From a bacterium (GTDB lineage Bacteria > Electryoneota > Electryoneia > Electryoneales > Electryoneaceae): 64,000 nt of DNA. The translations under genes and the position numbers were made by a program. The stretch spans positions 310,001-374,000 of the forward strand of contig JAHLLH010000001.1 in assembly GCA_020444265.1 (NCBI GenBank), written 5' to 3'. Below the pieces are notes generated by a model. The model saw nothing but the letters and a program-made list of their open reading frames with translations. It was not told the DNA's origin and did no database searches. Positions within the stretch are counted from its first letter, which is position 1, and each line of letters begins with the position of its first letter. Positions 1 through 8,259 of this stretch are shown here, piece after piece.

Positions 1-19
1 GGGCATCCGGATACTCCGA

Positions 20-706
20 TCAATTCACATGGGTTGTGTCATCTGATGCTCCGGGGATGTAGGTGACGAGCTGGAGACGATCTTCGCCATCACCCATCTC
101 GATCACTCCGACATCTTTGACGTAGGAGAAGTAAGTCGTGTCATGCTGGATCGGTTCATCGCCCCTTCGCCACTCCTGGACATCCCTGATGACGAGGACG
201 CTGTCGAAAGTTCCGGCGTGGACTGTCATCGTTGAATCAAGGGACATGACTCGGCATTCAATGACGTCGAGGTTCTCACCGACGGTCGAGTTGATCTTCA
301 CCCATTCCTTTCCTTTCCTCACAGGTAACGATATCGAAAGCAGGGGCGAAGCAGGATCCGCTTCAGGGATGGTAAAATAGAGGCGATCATTGGTCCAGCG
401 AGCAATCTCGCTCGCTCGTTCCCCGCCACGGTAAATAGCGAGGCTCGCGATTTTTCCCTCAGTTGTGATCTGGACCGACTCGGTGACATAGTACTGGTTG
501 TCTGTCGTATCCACCGAATCTGCGGCTCTGTAAATATGGATCGAACCGCGAAGCATGGGGAAATAGGCCTGGTCAGCCAGGGTGGTTATGAAATCACTGT
601 GCGGATGCACGGGATCTTCCGTGCATCCACCAGCGAAGACAATAAAAAGAAGCATCAACAGTGGCAGAAGTTTACTAGAACGGGATTTTCGAGCGCCCCA
701 AAGCAT
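20..706 (-). CDS. Hypothetical lipoprotein, last gene after add
   Basis: A 228-aa predicted lipoprotein of unknown function. The N-terminus has basic residues, a Leu/Ile/Phe-rich stretch and a lipobox reading FAGGC, so it should be processed by signal peptidase II and lipidated. The remainder looks beta-rich and acidic with no domain I recognise. The start at 706 is chosen because a GGGAGAG Shine-Dalgarno lies 6-7 nt upstream and the lipoprotein signal then begins at once; an in-frame ATG at 793 would add 29 residues that spoil the signal. It overlaps the end of add by about 32 nt, so translation is probably coupled to it. The overlap says nothing firm about function. Confidence 0.75.
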   Translation of the reverse strand: MLWGARKSRSSKLLPLLMLLFIVFAGGCTEDPVHPHSDFITTLADQAYFPMLRGSIHIYRAADSVDTTDNQYYVTESVQITTEGKIASLAIYRGGERASEIARWTNDRLYFTIPEADPASPLLSISLPVRKGKEWVKINSTVGENLDVIECRVMSLDSTMTVHAGTFDSVLVIRDVQEWRRGDEPIQHDTTYFSYVKDVGVIEMGDGEDRLQLVTYIPGASDDTTHVN

Positions 707-1754
707 CCAATACTCTCCCGACGAGTGCTTTTCGGTCTGCATAAGGGAGAAACGTCGACTTGAACCCCATGATGATAATGCTTCCCAATTCACGGCGGCT
801 CAGCCCCAACACCTCATGCGCAATTTGATATTCACGGGTGACAGTTGTCGCTGAGATCAAGCGATTGTCCGTATTGATCGTCACACGTAAGCCATAGTCA
901 AAATAGAAACGAAGAGGGTGAACTTCCAGTGATTCCACTGTTCCGACATGAACGTTTGACGACAAGCAGCACTCGAGTGGAATGCGGTTGTCGTTTACAT
1001 AGTTCAGCAGGTCACCATCTTCTTTCAAGCGAGTACCATGCCCGATCCTGTGTGCGCTCAGGTCGTGAATGGCCTGTTTGATCGATCCCGGGCCCCATGC
1101 TTCGCCAGCATGCACGGTACAGGGGATATTGTTGCTGCGGATCAGGTAAAAGGCTTCTGCGTGATCTTTTGCGGGGTAGTGGTCTTCACGGCCCGCAAGG
1201 TCAAATCCTACGACACCCCTGCCTTTGTAAGCCACGGTCAATTCTGCGAGACGAACCGAAACGGATGGTTCAATCGAACGGATCCCACAGATGATGATCC
1301 CCGTTTTGATGCCGGTACGCCGCTCACCTTCGCGTAGTCCCTGAAGTACAGCTTCCATCACCTGGGTCAGCTTCAAACCCTTATCCTGGTGAAGGATCGG
1401 AGAAAAGCGAACCTCGAGATACCAGATCCCATCAGCCCAGGCATCCTCACACAATTCGGTTGCGATCTGGGCGATATCTTCCTCGTCCTGCATCACACTC
1501 AGGGTCAGGTCAAAACTACGCAAGTAATCAGCAAGACTGTTTCTGCGAGCACCCGCCTCAAGAACTTTTTGCAAGCCCTCTTCATCCATCGCTGGAAGCT
1601 CAATGCCACGTTTCTTCGCAATCTCGATCATGGTTGGCACACGTAGCGAACCATCGAGGTGGCAGTGCAGGTCACATTTCGGCAGAGCTTGAATCTCTTC
1701 GTACGTCAAGGTTTCGCTTTTGTTGGAAGCCTTTTTGGATTGTGTCTCGGACAT
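675..1754 (-). CDS. add: Adenosine deaminase
   Basis: Deaminates adenosine and deoxyadenosine to inosine and deoxyinosine in the cytoplasm; Zn-dependent amidohydrolase superfamily. The 359-aa length is typical. Visible signatures are the metal-binding HxH at about residues 30 and 32 in CDLHCHLDGS, the TVHAGE motif near 215-220, CLSSNVHVG, and the late INTDN segment. That last motif is TDN rather than the TDD of enterobacterial Add, a variant I recall from actinobacterial-type enzymes. A GAGGA Shine-Dalgarno sits 7 nt before the ATG. Together with deoA upstream on the same strand and deoB elsewhere in the window it supports nucleoside salvage or catabolism. The related aminodeoxyfutalosine deaminases cannot be fully excluded without alignment. 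Confidence 0.88.
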   Translation of the reverse strand: MSETQSKKASNKSETLTYEEIQALPKCDLHCHLDGSLRVPTMIEIAKKRGIELPAMDEEGLQKVLEAGARRNSLADYLRSFDLTLSVMQDEEDIAQIATELCEDAWADGIWYLEVRFSPILHQDKGLKLTQVMEAVLQGLREGERRTGIKTGIIICGIRSIEPSVSVRLAELTVAYKGRGVVGFDLAGREDHYPAKDHAEAFYLIRSNNIPCTVHAGEAWGPGSIKQAIHDLSAHRIGHGTRLKEDGDLLNYVNDNRIPLECCLSSNVHVGTVESLEVHPLRFYFDYGLRVTINTDNRLISATTVTREYQIAHEVLGLSRRELGSIIIMGFKSTFLPYADRKALVGRVLDALGRSKIPF

Positions 1755-2254
1755 CGGTGTTCCTCGGGTTTATCAAGTTTGCCAAGGTACGCCAAAGTCC
1801 TGTCCGAGGTCCATGCCTGACCGAGGGGAGGAGGAGCAGGCCAAACTTCAGGTAAACGGAGAAGGATCATTGGCTTTTCTCTCAAGAGATCGTCCGCTCC
1901 TGCCGATATGAGATACAGACTGGTCTATTGAGAGGTCGGATGGCAAGCCGGATCAACAGGGAATCCGGGGTCACGACTCCTGTTCGTGCAATTCCGGAAA
2001 CTGGTATTCCTTCACCCGTAAAGGGAGGAGGGATCAGCCGTGCTCTGGTCATTTCCGGCCCCCAACCTGCCCCATCCCTGGCTCCGGTCCCCTGGAGCAG
2101 TGTTTCCGGTCCGGAGCTCTATAAACGGGTGCAGTCGCTGCCTGAAGGGGCTTCAACCGGTTCACCGGAGGCTACGCCAAAGGATCCTGATGCCGCACGT
2201 TCCAACGGCATAGGCCGAAAAGTAGATCGTTACGCCTGAGTTGAGAAGGATCCA
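1755..2254. other. 500-nt gap between deoA and add, no convincing gene
   Basis: The longest gene-free stretch in the window. A 103-codon open frame on the plus strand (1928-2239) is proline- and serine-rich and has no good ribosome site; minus-strand frames are broken by stops. The DNA holds several inverted repeats. The clearest pairs 2081-2087 with 2111-2117 (7 bp, GCTCCGG/CCGGAGC), extendable by 2 bp after a T-T mismatch. The word TTCCGG recurs three times between 1990 and 2110. The gap could be the leader of add, a small RNA or an intergenic repeat; I cannot name a family. Confidence 0.4.
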
Positions 2255-3622
2255 CTAGGTCGAGATCGTCATTCCTTTAAACTCTTCCCAGGAGAATTCA
2301 CCCTTCGGTGTGACAACACTGCGCAACAGGGGGGGGAGCGTTGGTTCGAAATCCTCAATCCTGATCGATCTCTGAATGCGAGGGGCAACCTGGGCGAGCA
2401 GAGAATCCGAGCCACCAAAGAGGGTGGCGATCACTTCACCTTCACCGACTTCGTCACCAGCATTCAAGCGGAAGTGGAAACCGGCAGCTGGATCGATGGA
2501 CGCTTCTGCGGTGGAACGACCCGCCCGCAATTCCACTCCTGCAAAACCGATTTCACGTGCATCCACCTCATGGATGTAGCCACCCTTTTCAGCAGTGATA
2601 TCCAGGGTCGCCTCAGCCGGGTGCGGATTGACACCCTCGTCCAGAGCAGCCACATCACCACCTTGGGCACGGACCGCCTGCATGAAACGTTTCAGCGCGC
2701 GACCTGAACTCCAGGCCATATCCATCTTTTTCCAACCTTCCATCGGTGTCTTTTCTACCCCACATAGGGATAGCAGTGTGCCACCGAGGGCGAGTGTCAG
2801 TTGACGGATATCCGGTTCGATGGCTTTCAGACGAAGAGCCCGAAGGCATTCATCCACCTCCAGCCAGTTTCCGACCGAACGACCGAGAGGGGCGTCCATC
2901 GTAGTGATCAGGGCAGCAGCGTTCAGACCAAATTCTGTTGAGATGCGCACCAGCCAGTTTGCCAGTTCTCGCGCTTCATCCTCATCCTGCATGAACGCAC
3001 CTCGTCCACACTTCACATCGTAAACAATCCCTTGAATCCCCTCTGCAGCCTTTTTCGAGATAATCGAGGAAGTAATCAGTGGGTAGGATCGGATGGTGCC
3101 GGTAACGTCACGCAAAGCGTACATCCTGCGATCAGCAGGAACAAGCTCTGCGGTTTGCGCGCCAAAGGCCAATCCAATATTACGGGTCTGATCTTGCATC
3201 TCATCGACCGTCAGGTTGGTGTTAAACCCGGGAATGGACTCGAGTTTGTCCAGGGTTCCACCTGTGAAGCCCAACCCACGACCCGAGATGGTCGGTATTG
3301 CCAACCCGCATTCTGCTACCAGTGGTGCGAGCAGCAAAGTGATCTTGTCACCAACACCACCAGTCGAATGCTTGTCCCCCAAGGGAGTGTCAAAGCCAGG
3401 GAAGCTCAACCGATTTCCGGTCCCGATCATCGCATCGATCAGGAAACTGGTTTCCTTGTCTGTCAACCCCTTGAAGTAGACTGCCATCATCCAGGCTGTC
3501 ATCTGGTAGTCCTGGATGTCGCCACGCATGTATAGCGATAGAAACTCGTTCAACTCGTCCCGGCTGTATTCTTCTCCAGCCTGCTTACGTGAAATAAACT
3601 CATAGGGAGTGAGGGAAGCCAT
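2255..3622 (-). CDS. deoA: Thymidine / pyrimidine-nucleoside phosphorylase
   Basis: Phosphorolysis of thymidine or deoxyuridine (possibly uridine) to the base plus (deoxy)ribose-1-phosphate, in the cytoplasm. The 455-aa protein carries the family phosphate-binding motif KHSTGGVGDK at residues 84-93, the glycine-rich SGRGLGFTGGTLDKLE segment and the N-terminal helical domain (MTAWMMAVYFKGLTDKE). The C-terminal third matches the PYNP C-terminal domain. The pentose-1-phosphate made here is the substrate of phosphopentomutase, encoded at 20101. Pyrimidine-nucleoside phosphorylase (pdp) of broader specificity is the main alternative; sequence alone does not separate the two. A 77-nt gap separates it from the PilZ gene upstream. 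Confidence 0.88.
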   Translation of the reverse strand: MASLTPYEFISRKQAGEEYSRDELNEFLSLYMRGDIQDYQMTAWMMAVYFKGLTDKETSFLIDAMIGTGNRLSFPGFDTPLGDKHSTGGVGDKITLLLAPLVAECGLAIPTISGRGLGFTGGTLDKLESIPGFNTNLTVDEMQDQTRNIGLAFGAQTAELVPADRRMYALRDVTGTIRSYPLITSSIISKKAAEGIQGIVYDVKCGRGAFMQDEDEARELANWLVRISTEFGLNAAALITTMDAPLGRSVGNWLEVDECLRALRLKAIEPDIRQLTLALGGTLLSLCGVEKTPMEGWKKMDMAWSSGRALKRFMQAVRAQGGDVAALDEGVNPHPAEATLDITAEKGGYIHEVDAREIGFAGVELRAGRSTAEASIDPAAGFHFRLNAGDEVGEGEVIATLFGGSDSLLAQVAPRIQRSIRIEDFEPTLPPLLRSVVTPKGEFSWEEFKGMTIST

Positions 3623-3699
3623 GTTCCACCTGATGTTGGTCTTGTTGAATGGTAGAAGGTACGGAGGGAAGTGGAAAAATGGGAGAGGAGGGCCCCGTT

Positions 3700-4254
3700 C
3701 TATCGCCCATAGAGTAATCGTTTACGAATCTCACGATTTAACTGGGTTGCTTTGTCGTTGCTAAGACTGGCCCATTGTCCACGAACAATAACCGTTGATT
3801 CGTTCGGCCCCAGTTCTGAACGGACCACTTTCATGCGCTGGTGGCCAATTGTGTCCAGGGGGGGCGAATTGGATTCGATGGAATACACCTTCCCTGGATC
3901 AACCGGATCGGGTGGATCGAAGAGGAGGAAACGTAACCCACCTACAGAAATATCCAGTACTTCCCCTTCAACCGTGATAGGGGTACCAAGTTCGGAAGCT
4001 CGGATAGGGATGCGAATGGGGAGACGGGGTGTTTTCCGACGTGTGAGACGTCCACCGCGTGAACCACCACCTTTTCCGTAGCGATGAATGACAAGGTGAC
4101 GCGCTCGTTTCTGAACACGCCATTCTCGGAATGCTGCTACAATAACAATGAGGAATAGCAGGATGATGACGGAAACGGCAAAGAAGTCCCAGAATGAGAC
4201 ACGTGACGTGCCAAAGTAATTCATGAGATCATCCATTTGCACTTGGAGGATCAT
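3700..4254 (-). CDS. Membrane-anchored PilZ-domain protein
   Basis: A likely cyclic-di-GMP receptor. The 184-aa protein has one transmembrane segment at about residues 22-42, a basic linker, and a C-terminal PilZ domain. The two c-di-GMP contact motifs are visible: RxxxR at R73-R77 (RKTPR) and D-x-S-x-x-G at about 101-106 (DISVGG). This supports ligand binding, while the output (motility, exopolysaccharide or other) is unknown. It has its own strong promoter candidate just upstream (4287-4315) and stands alone between the PHP gene and deoA. The initiator could also be the Met at residue 7 or 11; all choices leave the TM and PilZ domain intact. Confidence 0.8.
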   Translation of the reverse strand: MILQVQMDDLMNYFGTSRVSFWDFFAVSVIILLFLIVIVAAFREWRVQKRARHLVIHRYGKGGGSRGGRLTRRKTPRLPIRIPIRASELGTPITVEGEVLDISVGGLRFLLFDPPDPVDPGKVYSIESNSPPLDTIGHQRMKVVRSELGPNESTVIVRGQWASLSNDKATQLNREIRKRLLYGR

Positions 4255-4286
4255 ACGGGCCTCAATCTGTGAATCATCTTACTTTC

Positions 4287-4315
4287 AGTATACAACTTGG
4301 TGGGTAAATCGGCAA
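4287..4315 (-). promoter_or_regulatory. Sigma70-type promoter for the PilZ gene
   Basis: On the minus strand, TTGCCG (-35) is followed after exactly 17 nt by TATACT (-10), about 30 nt before the PilZ start codon. Four of six and five of six bases match the sigma70 consensus. Confidence 0.6.
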
Positions 4316-4321
4316 GACGTG

Positions 4322-4338
4322 CTACGTGAACCACGTAG
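4322..4338. other. Perfect 7-bp inverted repeat CTACGTG/CACGTAG
   Basis: Two 7-nt arms with a 3-nt spacer lie between the PHP gene stop and the PilZ promoter. No T-tract follows it on the minus strand, so it is a weak terminator at best. It sits immediately upstream of the -35 box, so an operator is equally possible. Confidence 0.3.
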
Positions 4339-4361
4339 AAAAGCCATGATGATACAACCTG

Positions 4362-5435
4362 TCAGGCATCGAGGATGCGGATCGGATTGGTGAAGACCCA
4401 GCCACGGTTTTTACGGTAGCTCTCGAGACGATAGACACCGGCTTCACTCGTCACATAACGAAGGTCACGGCCCTTTACCTGGATGACGGGTTGACCGTTG
4501 CGAACCAGCACAAGATCCGCTTCAAGCGGGGAATGGGCGAGAAATTCTACCTGTCGACCGGGCTGAATGGTACTGATAGGAAGGTGACGGACACCATCAA
4601 CAAGGGCGTGAAAACGGAATCCCTGCGGATTCCCGACACGGTGGTTCGCGCCAAAGTGGTTCCCGTTTCGAAGAGCGTTCAGGATCTGCTGTTCCGCTCG
4701 TTTAAAATTTTCCATTTCGAGCGGTTCGTGCAGCAGCAGGTGGGTCAACAGGCTGCGGAACTGCACCTTGTAGTGAAACACCTTGACATGCAGCAGGCCG
4801 AAGAGAAGGGGATACTTCAGCGCATGGGCATCAACTCCGACATACCCCACAACGGGACGTTGCTGGTTCAGCATGTCCCAGACGGCGAGGGTTTCCGGTT
4901 GTGGTTTGGTCAGGCTCTTAAGCGGGTGCAGGAAACGTGTGATTCGATTCCCCGGGCGTAACCCTTCCACCCATTGAGATAGCTGGTTCCAGATCTCGAT
5001 ACCATCAATTGGTGCGTCCCAGGCGGTCCAGGGGTATGGGGGCATGTCAGGGAAGGCCGTGCGTTTCTCATGCGGATGAGCAACTGCGCCAAATCCGCCC
5101 ATAGCCTGAACGTCGCGCACCATCTGAGCGGGGTTATCTTGTGCAGGGACTTTATCGATCCCGTAGGTGAGATAATGGTTCGGTAAATCCTCATCGCCCA
5201 GCTCGGTCCCGACCAGGGCCCAGACGCCACCGTATCGACCTTCCTCACCGTTCTCTTTCGCTTTCAGGTGACAATGATCTGTGATAATGACAAACTTCAA
5301 GCCGCGCTGATCTGCGTAATCTGCAATCTCAGCAACGGTGCCCGTCCCGTCCGAATAGAGGGTGTGCATGTGCAGAGCACCACTGACTTCGTAGAGGCGT
5401 CCGCCAGGACCATCGTAACGGGATCGTTTGCTCAT
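4362..5435 (-). CDS. PHP-domain phosphoesterase
   Basis: A 357-aa protein with an N-terminal PHP (polymerase and histidinol phosphatase) metal-dependent hydrolase domain. The first metal motif HMHTLYSD places H22, H24 and D29; later ligands are ITDHCH near residue 55, VAHPHEK near 120 and the VGVDAHA segment near 200. The last about 100 residues form a beta-rich extension ending in a PRIRILDA-like tail (read here as NPIRILDA), often seen in CehA/McbA-type PHP proteins. The substrate is unknown; a phosphate ester is the default guess. The start codon overlaps the stop of the HD gene by 1 nt (TAATG), so the two hydrolases are co-translated. Confidence 0.75.
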   Translation of the reverse strand: MSKRSRYDGPGGRLYEVSGALHMHTLYSDGTGTVAEIADYADQRGLKFVIITDHCHLKAKENGEEGRYGGVWALVGTELGDEDLPNHYLTYGIDKVPAQDNPAQMVRDVQAMGGFGAVAHPHEKRTAFPDMPPYPWTAWDAPIDGIEIWNQLSQWVEGLRPGNRITRFLHPLKSLTKPQPETLAVWDMLNQQRPVVGYVGVDAHALKYPLLFGLLHVKVFHYKVQFRSLLTHLLLHEPLEMENFKRAEQQILNALRNGNHFGANHRVGNPQGFRFHALVDGVRHLPISTIQPGRQVEFLAHSPLEADLVLVRNGQPVIQVKGRDLRYVTSEAGVYRLESYRKNRGWVFTNPIRILDA

Positions 5436-5986
5436 TAAAGGCCAAGCTCCTTGGATATACCAGCCATGGCATCACGCGCCAGCAAAAGAAAATCTTCCAG
5501 ATCAAATCCGATTTCTGAACAGGCCGCCATCTGCTCACGGCTTGCTCCAGCTGCAAAACGCTTTTCTTTAAAACGTCGCAGCATGAAGTCGGGTTCCACC
5601 TTCGCAATCTTTTTCTCAGGGTGCATCAGAGCACAGGCAACGATGAATCCGGTTACCGGGTCCGCGCAATAGATCGCTTTGTCCATGGGTGAGATGCGCT
5701 CGACATGTCCAGCATGAGCGTGAATCGAGTGAAGCATCTCCTCGCTGACACCTTCTTCCTTTTCAAGCCATTCACGTGTGAGATAGGTGTGGCGGTCAAT
5801 ATTATCTTCCGTCAGATTGTAATCGAGGTCATGCAGCAAGCCGGTGATTCCGAACACATCCGAATCTTCGGAAAGCTTTTCCGCGAGCGCGCGCATCACC
5901 GCCTCCACAGCATAAACATGACGTCTGAGGTTGTGGTTCTCGATATGTTCATGCAGCAGATCGAGAGCACGTTCACGTGAAATCAT
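5435..5986 (-). CDS. HD-domain hydrolase
   Basis: A 183-aa single-domain HD superfamily phosphohydrolase. The metal ligands are visible as H23 (RRHVYAVE), H52-D53 (GLLHDLDYN), a later His in HSIHAHAG near 92 and an Asp in AIYCADPV near 110. This matches the HDIG/YqeK-like branch, whose members cleave nucleotides or other phosphate esters. The substrate is not predictable. The gene lies 13 nt after the DUF5683-like gene and shares a TAATG overlap with the PHP gene downstream, giving a four-gene operon that starts at ridA. Confidence 0.75.
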   Translation of the reverse strand: MISRERALDLLHEHIENHNLRRHVYAVEAVMRALAEKLSEDSDVFGITGLLHDLDYNLTEDNIDRHTYLTREWLEKEEGVSEEMLHSIHAHAGHVERISPMDKAIYCADPVTGFIVACALMHPEKKIAKVEPDFMLRRFKEKRFAAGASREQMAACSEIGFDLEDFLLLARDAMAGISKELGL

Positions 5987-5999
5987 CCCTCCTCCTCAT

Positions 6000-6590
6000 T
6001 CAAAAAGTGATCCGCAAGCCTGTTGTCACTCCCGTGCCGGAAGGTGTGGTTCCAAGCATGGGCTCGATCCTGAAATCGTAAAGATGTGCCTCAACATAGG
6101 CATCGAAGCCACTCAGCAACATTACCCCGGCTGTCCACCAGATCAACTTGTTTCGGTCGTCTCGGTAAAAATCGGCGAGATCTTCCAGCCGGGCACGATA
6201 GCTGTCGTCTTTTGTGTCACCTGCCTGATCAAGGTAATCCTCGTACAGGTTATTCTGTACATAGATCCCGTAGAGCATGCCGATGTCCGTCCCTAAAAAG
6301 ACAACTGCCTTCACAGGATGGCCCGTATAGAGCTGCCCCCAGCCTGGAATAGCCAGGCTACGAAACAGGGCGCCTGTCGGACTTTTACTGACCATCACAC
6401 CATGATCTATCCGGATGGTTCGGGTAGAGTCCTGCGACACTTTCCCGCGCAGAGAAACACTCCCATCTGCACTTTTCGCAGTCCTGTTGGTGTCAACTGC
6501 TGCAGTCCCCTCCTGTGCACACGAGGGGGTGGCGGCTCCTGTAAGGAAAACGAGGAGTGTTGCAGCGATCAGGAGACGAGAGCGATACAT
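6000..6590 (-). CDS. DUF5683-like membrane protein
   Basis: A 196-aa envelope protein of unknown function. It begins with a cleavable-looking signal peptide (MYRSRLLIAATLLVFL, then a small-residue region ending near residue 25). The motif AIPGWGQLYTGHP at about 80-92 and the following hydrophobic segments are what I recognise from DUF5683 proteins, common in the Bacteroidota/FCB group. Two hydrophobic helices follow (about 92-110 and 145-165). It overlaps the 3' end of ridA by 22 nt and is followed closely by the HD gene, so it belongs to that operon. Confidence 0.65.
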   Translation of the reverse strand: MYRSRLLIAATLLVFLTGAATPSCAQEGTAAVDTNRTAKSADGSVSLRGKVSQDSTRTIRIDHGVMVSKSPTGALFRSLAIPGWGQLYTGHPVKAVVFLGTDIGMLYGIYVQNNLYEDYLDQAGDTKDDSYRARLEDLADFYRDDRNKLIWWTAGVMLLSGFDAYVEAHLYDFRIEPMLGTTPSGTGVTTGLRITF

Positions 6591-6955
6591 TCGATCTCGA
6601 CCAGGACATCTTTTGGAAGACGGGCTACCTCGACAGCTGACCGTGCAGGGGCATCAGTGGGGAAGAAGTTGGCGTAAATGCCGTTCATCTTCACAAAGTC
6701 CCCCATATCCTTTAAGAAAACAGTCGTCTTGACAACCTGTTCAAGACTGCTTCCGCCTGCTTCGACCACAGCTTTCAAGTTTGTGAGGGCTTGATGTGTC
6801 TGCTCTTCAATCGTCGAACCGACAATCTCAGTCCCTTCGATATTGAGCGGAATCTGGCCTGCTGTGTAGAGAAGCGATCCCTGGACAACCACAGCCTGGT
6901 TGTAAGGACCTATGGCACCCGGCGCCGTGTCTGTTGCGATGATTTTTCTCATCAT
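6569..6955 (-). CDS. ridA: RidA-family enamine/imine deaminase
   Basis: Hydrolyses reactive 2-aminoacrylate and related enamine/imine intermediates made by PLP enzymes, preventing their damage in the cytoplasm. The 128 aa are full length for the YjgF/YER057c/UK114 family. The catalytic Arg is R105 in APARSAVEVARLPKDVLVEI, and the GPYNQAV and YTAGQIPLN segments are also family hallmarks. Two ATG codons are adjacent; a GAGGAG box touches the first, so the second (6952) has the better though still short spacing. It is first in an operon with the DUF5683-like, HD and PHP genes, behind a TTGACC-17-TACGTT promoter. Confidence 0.9.
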   Translation of the reverse strand: MMRKIIATDTAPGAIGPYNQAVVVQGSLLYTAGQIPLNIEGTEIVGSTIEEQTHQALTNLKAVVEAGGSSLEQVVKTTVFLKDMGDFVKMNGIYANFFPTDAPARSAVEVARLPKDVLVEIECIALVS

Positions 6956-6978
6956 CTCCTCGATCTGTTATGTTGGAA

Positions 6979-7007
6979 AACGTAGGGCAACCATCCCCCG
7001 TGGTCAA
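6979..7007 (-). promoter_or_regulatory. Promoter of the ridA operon
   Basis: Minus strand TTGACC, 17-nt spacer, TACGTT, ending 24 nt before the ridA ATG. The -10 hexamer is identical to that of the promoter candidate at 8260-8288. Confidence 0.5.
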
Positions 7008-7058
7008 GCATAAGGGGATTGCTGGAGGGGAGCAGTTTGAAGTATGGCTGTATCAACA

Positions 7059-7084
7059 AACACCCCGGTTTTTACCGGGGTGTT
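7059..7084 (-). terminator. Terminator after proline dehydrogenase
   Basis: A 10-bp GC-rich hairpin (arms AACACCCCGG and CCGGGGTGTT) lies 20 nt past the proline dehydrogenase stop. Read on the minus strand it is followed by TTGTTG-like T-rich sequence. It insulates this gene from the ridA promoter. Confidence 0.75.
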
Positions 7085-7103
7085 GTCATGTTCTACGGAT
7101 GCA

Positions 7104-8009
7104 CTATTTGCCAATGTGGAAGATGTCTTTGAATACATAGCCCGCCACACGCGGATTTTCCTTCAACCGCCTGGTGGAATAGGCATACCAGTCTTTTCCA
7201 AAGGGGACATAGACCCGCATTTTATGGCCATCCGCGATGACTTGACGACGCAAGGTCTCTGTCACTCCCAGCAGCATCTGGAACTCGTATTTCGATTTGT
7301 CCAGACCAAGGTCTTCGATCACCTTGTAGGCTTCGTATACCAGAACTTCGTCATGGGTTGCGATCCCGACATACATGCCCGATTCCAGCGCTTTACGCAG
7401 GAGACGAATGTAGTTCTGGCGAACAATATCGAAGTTCCGGTAGGCGATTTCCGGTGGCTCGATATATATGCCTTTGCAGAGGCGAATGTTTGCTTTCTTT
7501 GGGATGAGGCGCTCTTTCAAGTCGTTCATCGAACGACGCATGTAGGCTTGCATCACCACACCCACTTTTGGGTATTCTTCGAGCAATGATTCGTAGAGGT
7601 CGTATGTAAGCGTGGTGTACGGGCTGTCTTCCATGTCTACACGGACAAAATTGTCCTGTTCGTTCAGCTTCTCGATCACCTGCATGAAATTCTGCTTGCA
7701 GAAATCAAAGTCTAGTCCGAGCCCAAGTTGGGTCGGTTTGATCGAGATATTTGAATCAAGTTCTTCCTTCTTGATCGCTTCGATGACAGTGAGATAACGT
7801 TCAACAGCCGCGACTGCATCCGCACGGTTGTTGACGGATTCTCCCAATACGTCAATCGTGGCGCAGGCACCTTCACGATTCAACTTCTTGACTTGGCGAA
7901 TCGCATCCTGAAGGGTTTCACCGGCAATGTATGGATCGGCAAAATGGCGAACTACCGGCTTTGGTACGAAGGGTAGTGTTGCCACGACAAAACGGTCGAG
8001 CAGGCTCAT
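7104..8009 (-). CDS. Proline dehydrogenase
   Basis: FAD-dependent oxidation of L-proline to 1-pyrroline-5-carboxylate, coupled to quinone reduction at the membrane. The 301-aa length fits the monofunctional (PutA-like domain only) enzymes. TIM-barrel signatures are SIKPTQLGLGLD, VRVDMEDSPYT, RLCKGIYIEP and the C-terminal YSTRRLKENP, which carries the Arg pair that binds the proline carboxylate. A GGAG box 6 nt upstream supports the start at 8009; the frame stays open upstream to 8288, but that part is a structured leader, not protein-like. No P5C dehydrogenase gene is adjacent. It is a single-gene unit with its own promoter candidate and terminator. Confidence 0.88.
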   Translation of the reverse strand: MSLLDRFVVATLPFVPKPVVRHFADPYIAGETLQDAIRQVKKLNREGACATIDVLGESVNNRADAVAAVERYLTVIEAIKKEELDSNISIKPTQLGLGLDFDFCKQNFMQVIEKLNEQDNFVRVDMEDSPYTTLTYDLYESLLEEYPKVGVVMQAYMRRSMNDLKERLIPKKANIRLCKGIYIEPPEIAYRNFDIVRQNYIRLLRKALESGMYVGIATHDEVLVYEAYKVIEDLGLDKSKYEFQMLLGVTETLRRQVIADGHKMRVYVPFGKDWYAYSTRRLKENPRVAGYVFKDIFHIGK

Positions 8010-8259
8010 CGAAAGCTCCGGAAAGGTACGTACAGTATAACCTTGCGCATGAATCTGTGAAATCGTGCACCAAATATACACCTTTGACGGAACGGGATGC
8101 CACAAGCCTTCCTCTACCTCCATCTGGCAGGGGGGAATGCGAAGCCCTCCGCAACTACGGTCACCCGGCTTAAATCGGGCTCCTGTTTGCGGAGGGCTGA
8201 GGTCGCACGGCTGATCGCAGACATGGTCGAAACCATGCCGCGGGCCGAATGCCATTTGT
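8010..8259 (-). other. Long structured leader or small RNA before proline dehydrogenase
   Basis: A region of about 250 nt between a promoter candidate and the proline dehydrogenase start. It contains a perfect 12-bp stem pairing 8143-8154 with 8187-8198 around a 32-nt loop that itself has a CCCG/CGGG mini-stem, flanked by a 5-bp TGCGA/TCGCA closing helix. A separate hairpin at 8222-8237 has arms CATGGT/ACCATG with a TTCG loop on the minus strand. No poly-T follows the long stem. I tried cobalamin, TPP, SAM, FMN, 6S, SRP and RNase P signatures and none fits well. Confidence 0.45.

Noticed and set aside
1928-2239. 103-codon open frame on the plus strand in the add-deoA gap
   Set aside because: Pro/Ser-rich composition, no ribosome site, no recognisable motif, antisense to the flanking genes; more likely chance openness in GC-rich DNA.
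8131-8165. Plus-strand resemblance to a cobalamin riboswitch core (GGGAAT ... CCGCAACT)
   Set aside because: The order of the other conserved boxes does not fit, the GGTG element is absent, and no plus-strand gene lies downstream.
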